From Eumeta japonica (taxonomy: Eukaryota; Arthropoda; Insecta; Lepidoptera; Psychidae), in contig BGZK01000843.1 in the NCBI GenBank assembly GCA_005406025.1, positions 1 through 64,000 of the forward strand: a DNA stretch of 64,000 nucleotides, read 5' to 3'. The notes under the pieces are model-generated. The model saw only the letters and a program-made list of their open reading frames with translations, was not told where the DNA came from and did no database searches. A program made the position numbers and the translations under genes. Shown piece after piece: positions 1 through 10,899 of this stretch (positions are counted from its first letter, which is position 1; each line of letters begins with the position of its first letter).

Positions 1-900
1 TTAATGTGACTTTAAACTGAAAATTTTTGTAAAATTAGCTCATAGTGATGCGACAGATACGGATTATAATAATTATTTTCATTACAATTCTATAAATAAA
101 AATTATATATTGTGTATGTTAGCTCAGTTAATTAATATATGTCTTGTTTTTATGTTGCATGTTACGACGAGAGCTGGTGGACCTCGGGCGGCTGATACGG
201 CGCTCAGCATGTTATAGTCGAATTGATCAGAATTCGATCCTCATATGACTCTCAGTTTCAGATGCTGAGAAGACATGAAGGTAGGACGTCGTTGGAACGG
301 TGCTGATCGAGCGGTCCAGTGGCGGCCAACATCTTGCAGCCTTTCAAGCCTTTGAAGACTCCACCGACTCAAGACACTAATTTTAGAATTCTTGGTAGCA
401 TGTCTAGTCTTTTCGAGTGGTCATCTGTCTTTAAAGTGGTTTTGACAGGTGAGCACATCCCGACAGCTTGGCTAGGTGTGCTTAGACGTTGATAATGAAC
501 ATATGACACTTGTAAATAAATGAAATCAACTAGAAAGCCAAGTCAACGGATGTGATGCGGTCGTAACACTCGCATTGTATAATGGTCCACTTATAGGTAG
601 GGCATAGGGTCTCATACTATGTCAGTTACTACGGGGTCCATGATCAAAAAAAATGTAGTTTCATTAATTTTTTTCTCGAAATGCTATGCTATGATGTATA
701 GGCATCCGCGAGTCTTGCGTGCCGAGTTGTTCAAACGACAGTTCTATTTGTGAGAAACAAAAGTAAAATAAGACATGGACTCTGAGAGTAATAAAATGGA
801 AATTGATGTAATTAGTAAAGTTATATACATTTATTGAATAAACATAATTCATAACGCTAACGCCCATTTCATTGAAGATTCAGAAACACTGATCCCTTTT
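1..900 (+). repeat. Left inverted arm of foldback element
   Basis: This arm pairs with 3290-4204. It includes a GC-richer stretch (about 150-480) followed by an AATAAA-like site near 517, which could be a captured transcript end; I do not recognise it. The small open frames in both arms are mirror copies of each other and are not considered genes. Confidence 0.85.
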
Positions 901-970
901 TATAATCAATAGACTTTGATGTATTTTATAGACTCAATGGTTGACTGTAAATGTTAATGTAAACAAACAA

Positions 971-3165
971 AATCAGTTTAAGTTGAAAAAGTGAAAATAT
1001 TAAGAGTAAACATGTCATTTATAAAGCTGTTCATAAAAGAAAATAATTAGACTGGTTTAAAAATGTATTTGCAGAATAGAGTTAATACCAATTATTAGGT
1101 AGGTACACAATAGTTATTAACTTTATACAGGTACTTCTTCATCTCTAAATTGTTCTTCACTTGGAATAAATTAATTCATGTAATATTACCATTCACATGT
1201 CGATTATTCACTTGCTTTCAATTGGTATTTACTATCTATTTATAATTTGAAAGAAGATTACTAGCTTTAGTGTAGACATAGGTTACAAATTTTAGGCTCA
1301 TACATTATAGGAGATCTACTATTTAAACTTACACATAAATCTGTGTCACATATCAATTGACCACACTGTCACCACTTTCAAGTTGGCTTAGAGCATTTGC
1401 TGTCCTTAATAATCTAATGTGTAGCATTTGCAGTAGCTCATTTACTTGTAATAATTGGTACTAACTGTATTCTGCAAATACATTTAAGCTACTGAAAATG
1501 TGTGGCTATTAGATTATAAATATGAATGTACTGCCTATAATGATAATTCAGAATCATAACTTTATTTACTGTTTGATATGAACAAAAAAGTTTAGTTTGC
1601 AAATAGAGTGTGGCATTACACATTTTTAAGATAAAATAAAATCACCATTTGCCAAACAAAAAATATTTTTTATACTCACATTTGAGTATTCTGTATTCAT
1701 AAACATACAGATAAATGTAATCAGTTTTAGTTGAAAAAATAAAAATATTAAGAGTAAACATGTCATTTATAAAGCTGTTCATAAAAGAAAATAATTAGAC
1801 TGGTTTAAAAATGTATTTGCAGAATAGAGTTAATACCAATTATTAGGTAGGTACACAATAGTTATTAACTTTATACAGGTACTTCTTCATCTCTAAATTG
1901 TTCTTCACTTGGAATAAATTAATTCATGTAATATTACCATTCACATGTCGATTATTCACTTGCTTTCAATTGGTATTTACTATCTATTTATGAACACCTA
2001 CATAATTTGAAAGAAGATTACTAGCTTTAGTGTAGACATAGGTTACAAATTTTAGGCTCATACATTATAGGAGATCTACTATTTAAACTTACACATAAAT
2101 CTGTGTCACATATCAATTAACCACACTGTCACCACTTTCAAGAAATTGGCTTAGAGCATTTGCTGTCCTTAATAATCTAATGTGTAGCATTTGCAGTAGC
2201 TCATTTACTTGTAATAATTGGTACTAACTGTATTCTGCAAATACATTTAAGCTACTGAAAATGTGTGGCTATTAGATTATAAATATGAATGTACTGCCTA
2301 TAATGATAATTCAGAATCATAACTTTATTTACTGTTTGATATGAACAAAAAAGTTTAGTTTGCAAATAGAGTGTGGCATTACACATTTTTAAGATAAAAT
2401 AAAATCACCATTTGCCAAACAAAAAATATTTTTTATACTCACATTTGAGTATTCTGTATTCATAAACATACAGATAAATGTAATCAGTTTTAGTTGAAAA
2501 AATAAAAATATTAAGAGTAAACATGTCATTTATAAAGCTGTTCATAAAAGAAAATAATTAGACTGGTTTAAAAATGTATTTGCAGAATAGAGTTAATACC
2601 AATTATTAGGTAGGTACACAATAGTTATTAACTTTATACAGGTACTTCTTCATCTCTAAATTGTTCTTCACTTGGAATAAATTAATTCATGTAATATTAC
2701 CATTCACATGTCGATTATTCACTTGCTTTCAATTGGTATTTACTATCTATTTATGAACACCTACATAATTTGAAAGAAGATTACTAGCTTTAGTGTAGAC
2801 ATAGATTACAAATTTTAGGCTCATACATTATAGGAGATCTACTATTTAAACTTACACATAAATCTGTGTCACATATCAATTAACCACACTGTCACCACTT
2901 TCAAGAAATTGGCTTAGAGCATTTGCTGTCCTTAATAATCTAATGTGTAGCATTTGCAGTAGCTCATTTACTTGTAATAATTGGTACTAACTGTATTCTG
3001 CAAATACATTTAAGCTACTGAAAATGTGTGGCTATTAGATTATAAATATGAATGTACTGCCTATAATGATAATTCAGAATCATAACTTTATTTACTGTTT
3101 GATATGAACAAAAAAGTTTAGTTTGCAAATAGAGTGTGGCATTACACAGATAAAATAAAATCATT
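971..3165 (+). repeat. Three tandem ~750-bp units derived from Harbinger transposase
   Basis: The units start near 971, 1719 and 2482, with periods of about 748 and 763 bases. The third unit is truncated at its right end. Copies are nearly identical apart from small indels, such as an extra 'gaacacctac' block in units 2 and 3. Each unit contains a segment matching 5044-5163 (exon 6 start plus intron 5 of the transposase). It also contains a segment matching about 5860-5990 (end of exon 4 and intron 4), and the end of exon 6 in both orientations. The inverted exon-6 pieces form an internal hairpin in each unit. Confidence 0.85.
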
Positions 3166-3289
3166 TTAAACAAATTGATAATGATATTTGAAGATGCCCT
3201 TCAATTCATCATGAATTTCATTATGAGAAATGATTTTGAAATAAATGGGACCATTAAAACTCTTTATAAAATACATGAGTCTAATATTA

Positions 3290-4204
3290 TAAAGGAGTCA
3301 GTGTTTCTGGAATCTTAAATGAAATGGACGATAGCATTATGAATTATGTTTATTTGTTTACTTATCAACTGTATTCAATAAATGTATATAACTTTACTAA
3401 TTACATCAATTTCCATTTTATTACTCTCAGAGTCCATGTCTTATTTTACTTTTGTTTCTCACAAATAGAACTGTCGTTTGAACAACTCGGCACGCAAGAC
3501 TCGCGGATGCCTAAATACATCATAGCATAGCATTTCGAGAAAAAAAATTAATGAAACTACATTTTTTTTTTTTGATAATGGACCCCGTAGTAACTGACAT
3601 AGTATGAGACCCTATGCCCTACCTATAAGTAGACCATTATACAATGCGAGTGGTGTGTTACGACCGCATCACATCCGTTGACTTGGCTTTCTAGTTGATT
3701 TCATTTATTTACAAGTGTCATATGTTCATTATCAACGTCTAAGCACACCTAGCCAAGCTGTCGGGATGTGCTCACCTGTCAAAACCACTTTAAAAGACAG
3801 ATGACCACTCGAAAAGACTAGACATGCTACTAAGAATTCTAAAAATTAGTGTCTTGAGTCGGTGGAGTCTTCAAAGGCTTGAAAGGCTGCAAGATGTTGG
3901 CCGCCACTGGACCGCTCGATCAGCACCGTTCCAACGACGTCCTACCTTCATGTCTTCTCAGCATCTGAAACTGAGAGTCATATGAGGATCGAATTCTGAT
4001 CAATTCGACTATAACATGCTGAGCGCCGCATCAGCCGCCCGGAGGTCCACCAGCTCTCGCTCGTAACATGCAACATAAAACAAGACATATTTAACTGAGC
4101 TAACATACACAATATATAATTTTTTATTTATAGAATTGTAATGAAAATAATTATTATAATCCGTATCTGTCGCATCACTATGAGCTAATTTTAATAAAAA
4201 TTCT
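3290..4204 (-). repeat. Right inverted arm of foldback element
   Basis: Reverse complement of 1-900. The inner boundary is about 3290, where the shared block around 'cagtgtttctg' begins. The outer end is at 4204. Spacer 3166-3289 is not shared with the tandem units and holds nothing I recognise. Confidence 0.85.
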
Positions 4205-4309
4205 TCAGTTTAAAGTCACATTAATTATAAAATTATTCTTACCCCTACCGTACCTAAATTTGTTTCAATCAAACCGTTTGTTTGCAGGTGAAATGCAGTA
4301 GCATATCAC

Positions 4310-4545
4310 AATATTTCCCAAATGCTCCACAATTTCTTCATCTCCATGATTTCTGTCACAATTTCTTCATCTATTTTGTATGAATCCTTCTAGAAGATCA
4401 ATGCCCGAGACAGCACCTGTAAAATTATTTCTTGGAGTTGCCTATTTTGGGCGTTCATGTCTCTCACCATTCCTTCATCTATTTTGCATAAGCCTTTATA
4501 GAACATGAATCATGAGACAGTACCTGTAAAAATTTTATTATATGT
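4310..4545 (-). pseudogene. Duplicated exon, possible Harbinger accessory-protein relic
   Basis: Two ~85-base blocks (about 4337-4430 and 4455-4540) are diverged copies of each other. On the minus strand each is preceded by a TTTTACAG-type acceptor. One frame reads as a charged, coiled-coil-like stretch with a repeated K-I-D-E-E/G pattern. PIF/Harbinger elements usually carry a second Myb/SANT-like protein, whose end is often coiled-coil; the match here is only in general character. There are stops in the frame. The assignment is tentative. Confidence 0.25.
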
Positions 4546-4584
4546 AAGAAAATAAACTTTTACATATAAAACTTGTTTACATAT

Positions 4585-4740
4585 GAATTAACCACACTCT
4601 GTCACCACTTTTAAAATTTGACTTGGATAATTATTTACTAAATTCTAGATAAATACAGAATAACCACAACTCGTTCCTTCATATTTAGGATTCACTAACA
4701 ATATTTTCAGTTGTTTTCATAAATCTAAACACTCGGTAAA
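4585..4740 (-). pseudogene. Diverged extra copy of Harbinger exon 4
   Basis: The minus strand of this stretch aligns over its length with transposase exon 4 (5951-6092), including the sequence leading to the GW-L-I end. It carries substitutions and lacks a clean donor. The similarity continues leftward into intron-like sequence (about 4780-4850 resembles about 6160-6230). So a segment of the gene has been duplicated downstream of its own last exon, or a second related element is nested here. Confidence 0.6.
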
Positions 4741-4971
4741 AGTAAAATTAATTTAACACAAACTAAGCACATATAAAGTAAATGTAATAGTGTTTATGTG
4801 TTTAATTTTGGAGAATATCTGTAATAACAAAGATCCGCAAACATTTTTAAAAAAAATGGTTCTATAGTAATTTTGTGTAAAATTATGTGTGAACAAAAAA
4901 TGAGCTTGTTTTCCTTGTATCACCAGCATCACAGTGTAAAAATCTGAAAATATTAATTACAGGCAAATGAA

Positions 4972-7628
4972 CTACTGAAAATGTGTAGTTATTAGATTAT
5001 TAAGGACAGCTAATCCTCTTAAGTCGATTTCTTCATTTACATCTTGCACAGCTACTTCTTCATCTCTAAAGTCTTCTTCACCTGAAACAATTAACTCATG
5101 TAATATTACCACCACCCATACGTCACCTATCACTTCTGTTTAATTGGTCTTTATTGTTATTTATTGAGCAACTAACTTTCTTCACAATTAAAATTATTTG
5201 GAAGTCTAGTTAAGAAATCTTAAGTGACCATAAATCAAATGAAAAGAAACAAACATAATCTTCACATTGTAAAATATAGATTATATTGTATCCATTAGAA
5301 AGCTTATATAACACCCACACAGAGTAGAGTTTTAGACCAAATTTCACCTATTAATTGTTGGCAATTAAATTTAGAATCTGTTCTTCATACAAAACAACCC
5401 TTAATTTTGTTTCATTCTGAAATTGGATCTCAATGTACATATAAAAAAATAGATTAATATATTCTTTAAGGTAATAGAGGTATATGAGCAGTTTTTGTAA
5501 CTGACTTAACAGTTATTAAACAATACTCACTTAATTCTATCGGTGGTATATTGTGTTCTATAGCCATGTTATGTAAAACGCAACATGCTATAATTATTTT
5601 TTGAGCTATATCGGGATTATAATGCAGAGTTCTGTGCTTTAAAGACACCTCCATCTTGATTTCAATAATCCTATACACCTTTCTATACAATTTCTAGTTT
5701 TTGCATGTACTTTCGTATATTGATATTCTCTAGAACCAGGCGGTGCACCTGTTATAGGCGTTAACAGCCAAGGTTTTAAGGCATATCCTGAATCACCTGA
5801 TATTTTTTTTAATTAACTATAAATACAGATTTTATTACATTTATAAACACACATATTTTAGGATAATGTTATTACCTTTAGAAATTTGGTTCACATATCA
5901 CAGAAGGTTTACTATTTAAAATTTTACATATAAAAGCTTATGTTACATACCAATTAACCATCCTCTTTCACCACTTTCATAAATTTGATTTAGATAAGTA
6001 TTCGCTAAACTATAGGTAAATATAAAATTATCATGACTTGCTCCTCCATATTTAGGATTTACTGATAATATTTTCAGGTTGTTGTCACAAATCTAAAAAT
6101 GAAGAAAATAAAATAAAGATAATAAAAACTAAGCACATATGAAGTAAATGTAAAGATGTTTATGTATTTAATTTTTGAAAATATCAGTAATAAGTCTGCA
6201 AGTTAGTTTTTCTTTAATGGCTTTATGATAATTTTGTATAAAATTGTGAGGTAAATAAGAAAATGAGCTTCTTTTTGTTATATCACAATTTCTTAAAAAT
6301 CTGAAATTGCTATTTTTAATTTGTTATTTTCTTACATTAGGATTTATTAAAGTATAGGAAGTCTCTGAAATTCTTTCAAATATCTTTGGAAGCAATGTAT
6401 TTTAATGTGAGTCCAATTTTTTTTGAGTGACAAATATGAATATTTTATTTTATCTTTATAATAAGTAATCCTCTTAATTGCTTTAAAATAATAAAATTTT
6501 CAGTTCTAATACAAACTATACTTAACTCTATATTTTAGTATTGTGCCATAATATCAACAACCGTGTAAAAATTGTGATGTGATAGGTCTGTTTCTATATT
6601 CTAATTTTATTACAATAGATCACCAAATTAAGAACAACCATCAAAACAACTTATTAAAACTTTACAGACCTGTATAACTATATTATATTGTAATGTGAGG
6701 GCAATGTAACAACTACCTTATTTATCTTATCTATTTTGAAATTCTGTCAAATTTATTTTGTATCAATTCACATATTTTTAATTGACTAACAACATCAACA
6801 AAAGTATTAAGTCAACTCACAATTTGCACATTTAATGAATGATATCCCTTCCTGTTGAAGTAACAATTTTCATTTCTTTTGGCCGTATTACTGCAATATG
6901 TGTACAGTCAATACACCCAATCACACCAGGAAGCCCAAATTTTGGAAAAATCTGTAATTTTCAATAAGGTATATATTACAATATACTCATTCATTAGAAG
7001 TTCTCATGAAGGTTATTAAAGTGCACATTCTTACTGGTGTTTAACAGCATTCCTTTCCTGTGTTGTATTAGGAAATTGTATATATCGTTCACTAATGTTG
7101 GTCAGTGCATCAGTTACTTCTTTAATATATTTACTTAGAGCTTGCTGGCTCACGCAATGCCCGTCGCCAGAGCTCTTTGGTATGATCCCGATGCAAAAAT
7201 GTAAAGCACACAGAACCTAAAATGTAAAATTTCTAATATAATTATAACTATTAGCACTGTTAAATCTTTTGTTCATATTAAACAGAGATACAACTTTACA
7301 GTTAATAAAGTTATGATTTTAAGTTATTATTACATTCACATTCATAGAGTGAATATATTATTGTTATGATTTAAAAGTGGTAAGGGCATAATTAAATAAC
7401 ACTTACTTTCTGTCGAACTGTTACATCTTGAGAATTTGTAAGTAAAGCGTGCTGTACCAATCGAGCACATAGAGATTCAAAGGAATCCCTAGACAAACGA
7501 AAGGTATGATAAAACTCTAACTCTAACATATTATTGATATCCACTCTAGGACGATTTCGTCTTCTTAGTCGCCTTCTATGGACATTTTCTTCGCTTTGAA
7601 GAGCCCACAAATAGTGCAATGCATGCAT
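4972..7628 (-). pseudogene. PIF/Harbinger transposase, six exons, three 1-base frameshifts
   Basis: DNA transposase of the HARBI1-like family, which cuts and pastes its own element. Exons read on the minus strand: 7628-7407, 7216-7035, 6951-6821, 6092-5951, 5796-5531 and 5081-4972. All introns but one have clean GT donors and AG acceptors in matching phase. The sum is about 350 residues, the usual HARBI1 length. Visible motifs are GCIDCTHI with the first Asp (6907-6909), NRKGYHSLNVQ, SHDNF with the second Asp (6030-6032), GDSGYALKPWLLTP, IERCIG with the Glu (5681-5683), and LHYNPDIAQKIIIACCVLHN. The start codon at 7626-7628 opens the N-terminal helical region. The frame is lost by one base at the exon 2/3 junction (about 7034), in exon 3 (about 6873) and in exon 5 (about 5640). 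As read it is not translatable; whether the losses are real is raised in the findings. Confidence 0.9.
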
Positions 7629-7639
7629 TTTGTTGTAAA

Positions 7640-8200
7640 ACGCAAAGAAACATGAAATTATTTTCGTAAGTTATTATTTTTTCTATAGGTAATTTTCAAA
7701 CACACTCAAAACAACTATATTGTGTCACCTCGCCGGTCGAAATCGTCGATGGCGACAACTTACACTAGGTGATATGATTTCGATCGGGTTTCGATCAAAC
7801 TGGTCGAAATCGCCGTTAACGGTTATGTCAAAGTGGGCTTTGTGGTCGCCCGCAATCGCCAAGCTGTCATCTAGAGACAAATCATTCGTTCAACGGCGAT
7901 CATTTTAGTCGCCCAAATGTCACTAGGGTTTTGTGGTAGCCAATGAAGGATCGAAAACGATGAGCATATTATGCGACAAAGTTGTAGAGATACAGAACAT
8001 AGCTAAATATGAATGTATGTCGAGGACTTTTTCATTTATTTACATAATGTTTCGACCGCGACTCGATCGGTCGACTCGCCGATAAATGTGGGTCTTTTGG
8101 TAGACCCGCAGGAATGGCCTGCAAGGTCAATCGTCTTTCGAATTTTTGAACTCAAAAAGCGCAAAAACTTATAAACAACTATGTTTTGGAATTAGATGAG
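7640..8200. other. Harbinger 5' flank with clustered short inverted motifs
   Basis: Just upstream of the transposase start, 7720-8130 is less AT-rich and carries many copies of related short motifs (GGTCGAAATCG, GGCGAT/ATCGCC, TTTGTGGTCGCCCGC and the similar GTGGGTCTTTTGGTAGACCCGC) in both orientations. Such subterminal motif clusters are often transposase-binding regions, which is inference here. I could not find matching terminal inverted repeats on the far side, so the ends of the Harbinger element are undefined. Confidence 0.4.
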
Positions 8201-8209
8201 CTAAAAAAT

Positions 8210-8366
8210 GCGTGTCAGCTCCGACGCACGACTGGAGTTTCCTCCTTAAGTACGATTGTCTAAACATACGCAAAAAGAGTTTATTTAACTGAAAAATTTC
8301 GTTTTGACTAAAAATTTAAGAAAAATGGTTAAAGATAAAATTTTTTTAGCCTATCTACGATTATTT

Positions 8367-8412
<46 letters not shown>

Positions 8413-8668
8413 CGTTTGTAAACGTTGAACAGTATACTTTTACAATATATATAGGTATACACAATATATGCGTCAGCGCCCTCGCTAGTTGGCTACCCAA
8501 ATATACAAACAAGTATACAAGTATACACATACACGCGATCGAAAGCGAAAGGTGCGCCAATAAGTTGCGCACCAAAACGTAACGCGGATTCATCAGTAGA
8601 TTTTACTCTCAAATTTTTCTCTCATACCAAGCCTTATATGAAAATCGATTCTTAAGGAGTAAACTCCA
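8210..8668 (-). mobile_element. Helentron-derived non-autonomous element, copy 1
   Basis: The element shares both ends with the copy at 19089-19840. The left end has a GCGTGTC-agctcc-GACGCAC hairpin (8210-8229), then TGGAG..TCCTTAAG (8233-8250). The right end has CGATTCTTAAGGAGTAAACTCCA, whose last 18 bases (8651-8668) are the inverse of 8233-8250. A (TA)n tract lies in the middle. Subterminal inverted repeats, a terminal stem-loop and an internal microsatellite are typical of Helentron-associated elements. The minus orientation is inferred from the endonuclease remnant in copy 2. It has no coding capacity. Confidence 0.6.
8371..8406. repeat. (TA)n microsatellite
   Basis: About 17 TA units inside the Helentron-derived element. 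Short open frames that cross it on both strands are low-complexity artefacts. Confidence 0.95.
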
Positions 8669-8689
8669 ATAAACTCCAAAAACACATAG

Positions 8690-9155
8690 AAACATATAAT
8701 AGGGGGATGTTTTTTGGGTGTCAACCATTTCTCATAACTTTTTCCTGTTGATTTGTGCAACTTTTTAATAGTGAAATTCCACCACACGAAAACAGCCACG
8801 GTATAAATGCATTTGTTTACAAAGCGATGTAGTCTAAATTAAATTATTTATGGGCATGTTTTATTGCATAACAATTAGAATATATACCTAATTCGTTATT
8901 GATTTTTCAGGTTTTTATCTCTCTGCTGTTAATGTCTGTCCTCTTGCAATCTTCTTGATTGAGATTGAGAAGTTTAATGGCAGAGACACGAAGCGATTAT
9001 TTCAATGGGACGCAAGTTTTAACTCATAGGTCAACTTGCTAGGTTAAGATTTGTTTCTCCTTCAAAAACGAAACTCATGCTCGCTCGATCACAGGCGCCC
9101 GAGGACATCTTCCTGATCGCACTTGTTAGCGAAAGCAAAGAGAGCGAGACGTAAT
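8690..9155. other. No gene seen
   Basis: AT-rich sequence with a short imperfect hairpin around 8945-8975 (CAATCTTCTTGATTGAGATTG). No supported gene or recognised repeat. Confidence 0.5.
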
Positions 9156-9159
9156 TCCT

Positions 9160-9425
9160 AACCGCGGTGTGCTTCAAACACTCATCTGCAGTAGTTAACT
9201 GCTAACTGTTAAAATTAAAAACTAAACATGTCGAGATATCGGTAATCTTAGAAATATTGGCATTTGTGACATTGATTTAACGTCACAAGTTTCGTCATAT
9301 CTTTAAAACTAACTTGGTCAACTGCCAATTGTGAAGTTAAATCAACGTATTTTGACGTATTTAGTTTTTAAATTTAATAGTCAACAGTTAATTATGTCGA
9401 ACGCTAGATTGAAGAACACCGCTGT
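9160..9425. mobile_element. Hairpin MITE, ~265 bp
   Basis: The left end (about 9164-9230, GCGGTGTGCTTCAA ... AAAAACTAAA) is the imperfect reverse complement of the right end (about 9360-9424, TTTAGTTTTTAAATT ... TTGAAGAACACCGC). The interior is itself partly palindromic around GTTAAATCAACG. No coding capacity. The whole element could fold as one long imperfect hairpin. The target duplication was not resolved. Confidence 0.65.
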
Positions 9426-9429
9426 AAAT

Positions 9430-9710
9430 TTTTTTATAGTACTTAGTACTTGTATAATACATATTAATACTGAACTACTGAGAGGTCGCTAGTTATATAC
9501 CTACTTAATAATGTTCTTTATTTCACTGTTTCTTAAGCTTTTAATCGATTACTCTTAAGTTTAGTGGAGCAATACTAAAATAAAAAAAAACCATATTTCC
9601 ACTAAGAAAACTATTTTTTTAATATATTATGTAATAATTAAAGAATGTATAAATGTAAACAAAATAATATCACTATAATATTAACATACTAACTAAAATA
9701 AACAGTATTA
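9430..9710. other. No gene seen
   Basis: Very AT-rich spacer between the hairpin MITE and a GC-rich island; nothing recognised. Confidence 0.5.
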
Positions 9711-9712
9711 TC

Positions 9713-10015
9713 CTCAAGCCCTCTCGGAGTTATAACGACGCGTCGCGAGAACTGACCCGGCTTCAAAGCGGGCAGGTGTCAAATGTGTAATTGTAACGGT
9801 GCCAGGGCCTAACCTACGCCAACGCCCCGCCGCTTGCCCACGACGGAGGCCGAGATCGCGCGCGCTGGACCGATCTAGATGACAATAAAAACGTATAAAG
9901 TCGGTACAGCGGGCGCGCACGAACGCGGACGCTCAAACCCCGACGCGAGATACGGCCAACTGTGTCGTCAGATATCTGCACAGCGCCCCAGTGCAGAAAC
10001 GTACCCTGCCATAAT
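9713..10015. promoter_or_regulatory. GC- and CpG-rich island, possible promoter/enhancer
   Basis: Base composition shifts sharply from an AT-rich background to a CpG-dense stretch, with runs such as GATCGCGCGCGCTGG and CGGGCGCGCACG. In insect genomes such islands often mark promoters or conserved non-coding elements of developmental genes. No TATA box and no convincing start codon plus donor are seen. The open frames here (9714-9920) have no recognisable protein features. Confidence 0.3.
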
Positions 10016-10895
10016 TTCTTATTTTCTAATTATGTAGCTACGCCTATTTGCGCTGGTCATGCTCAGATTGGAGGCAGATAATGGCTTCCGTCAATCATGC
10101 AGTGACAATTTTTAAGATCGACGGCCAACTTTTTCTGCGAGGTCCGGGGCAAAGGCTTAAGTTAAGAACTCACCGTTCAATTATTATACCTGGTAGAAAC
10201 AGTTATGTATAAATGTAGCTTATTCAATTCGTTCCATTACGACCTTTCAGTTAGACGGATTTCAGGTGTATTTCAATAATTTATAACGTCGTAATATTGG
10301 ACTGTATGCAAACAAACGACATTTTTATTTTTTATATTCAGCAATAATTCTGTTAATGAATTATTATCGATATATTATAAAGTTTCGTACGTACAGTAGG
10401 CAGCTTTTAATTGATATTCTTAAAGGTCATCGGTGACTACACGCTTTAAATAACCGTTTATTTACTGTACAGAACTCTACGCTATACTTCAACAAAGCTG
10501 ATGGTAGAGAAACAAAATAATTTTAAACAGGTTAAGTGCGACAGTCTTACTTAAATCTTATGTTCTGTTAGATACTCTTAATTCGTATTCAGGGAAATAA
10601 AGTTAACTTAAAACGAAAGCATATGTTTATTTAATTGTGATTTTATATTGATTTCTTATGTAATAAATCAATAAATACAGTCGAGTGAGTAGTCTTTTTA
10701 TCAACTGTTTTTATCATGAATTTAGTATTCTTAAATAGACTTTTTATCAATTTCAAATTTACAACATATTTGATACTGACAATTAATACGTTAAGCGCAA
10801 AAAAAGACCGCATATGAAGACCATATTTTGTACGATAAACTTATGCCATAGTGTGTAATGCCTCTGAGAATCCTTCTCCTTTCTTTTCTTTTCTA
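10016..10895. other. No gene seen
   Basis: AT-rich sequence without supported genes or recognised repeats. Confidence 0.5.
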
Positions 10896-10899
10896 TCTT

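Larger units (their letters stand above)
1..4204. mobile_element. Foldback element with ~900-bp inverted arms
   Basis: The first bases of the window reappear as the reverse complement ending at 4204, and the match continues inward for about 900 bases. Between the arms lie three tandem ~750-bp units and short unique spacers. There is no coding capacity. The arms look well over 90 percent identical, and most differences are length changes in A/T runs. The left boundary cannot be fixed because the element starts at the window edge. The outermost bases of the right arm end in ...cattaa, so a TAA-type Harbinger target site is possible but not shown. Tandem units inside carry pieces of the neighbouring Harbinger transposase gene, so the element is probably a non-autonomous Harbinger derivative (inference). 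Confidence 0.8.

Noticed and set aside
971..3165. CRISPR-like or direct-repeat array
   Set aside because: Units are ~750 bp, eukaryotic and transposon-derived; nothing like short repeats with spacers.
664..3530. Similar short proteins on opposite strands at 664-867 and 3324-3530
   Set aside because: They are mirror translations of the two inverted arms; the similarity comes from the repeat, with no domain.
8304..8593. Open frames across the (TA)n tract on both strands
   Set aside because: Low-complexity Tyr/Ile runs created by the microsatellite.
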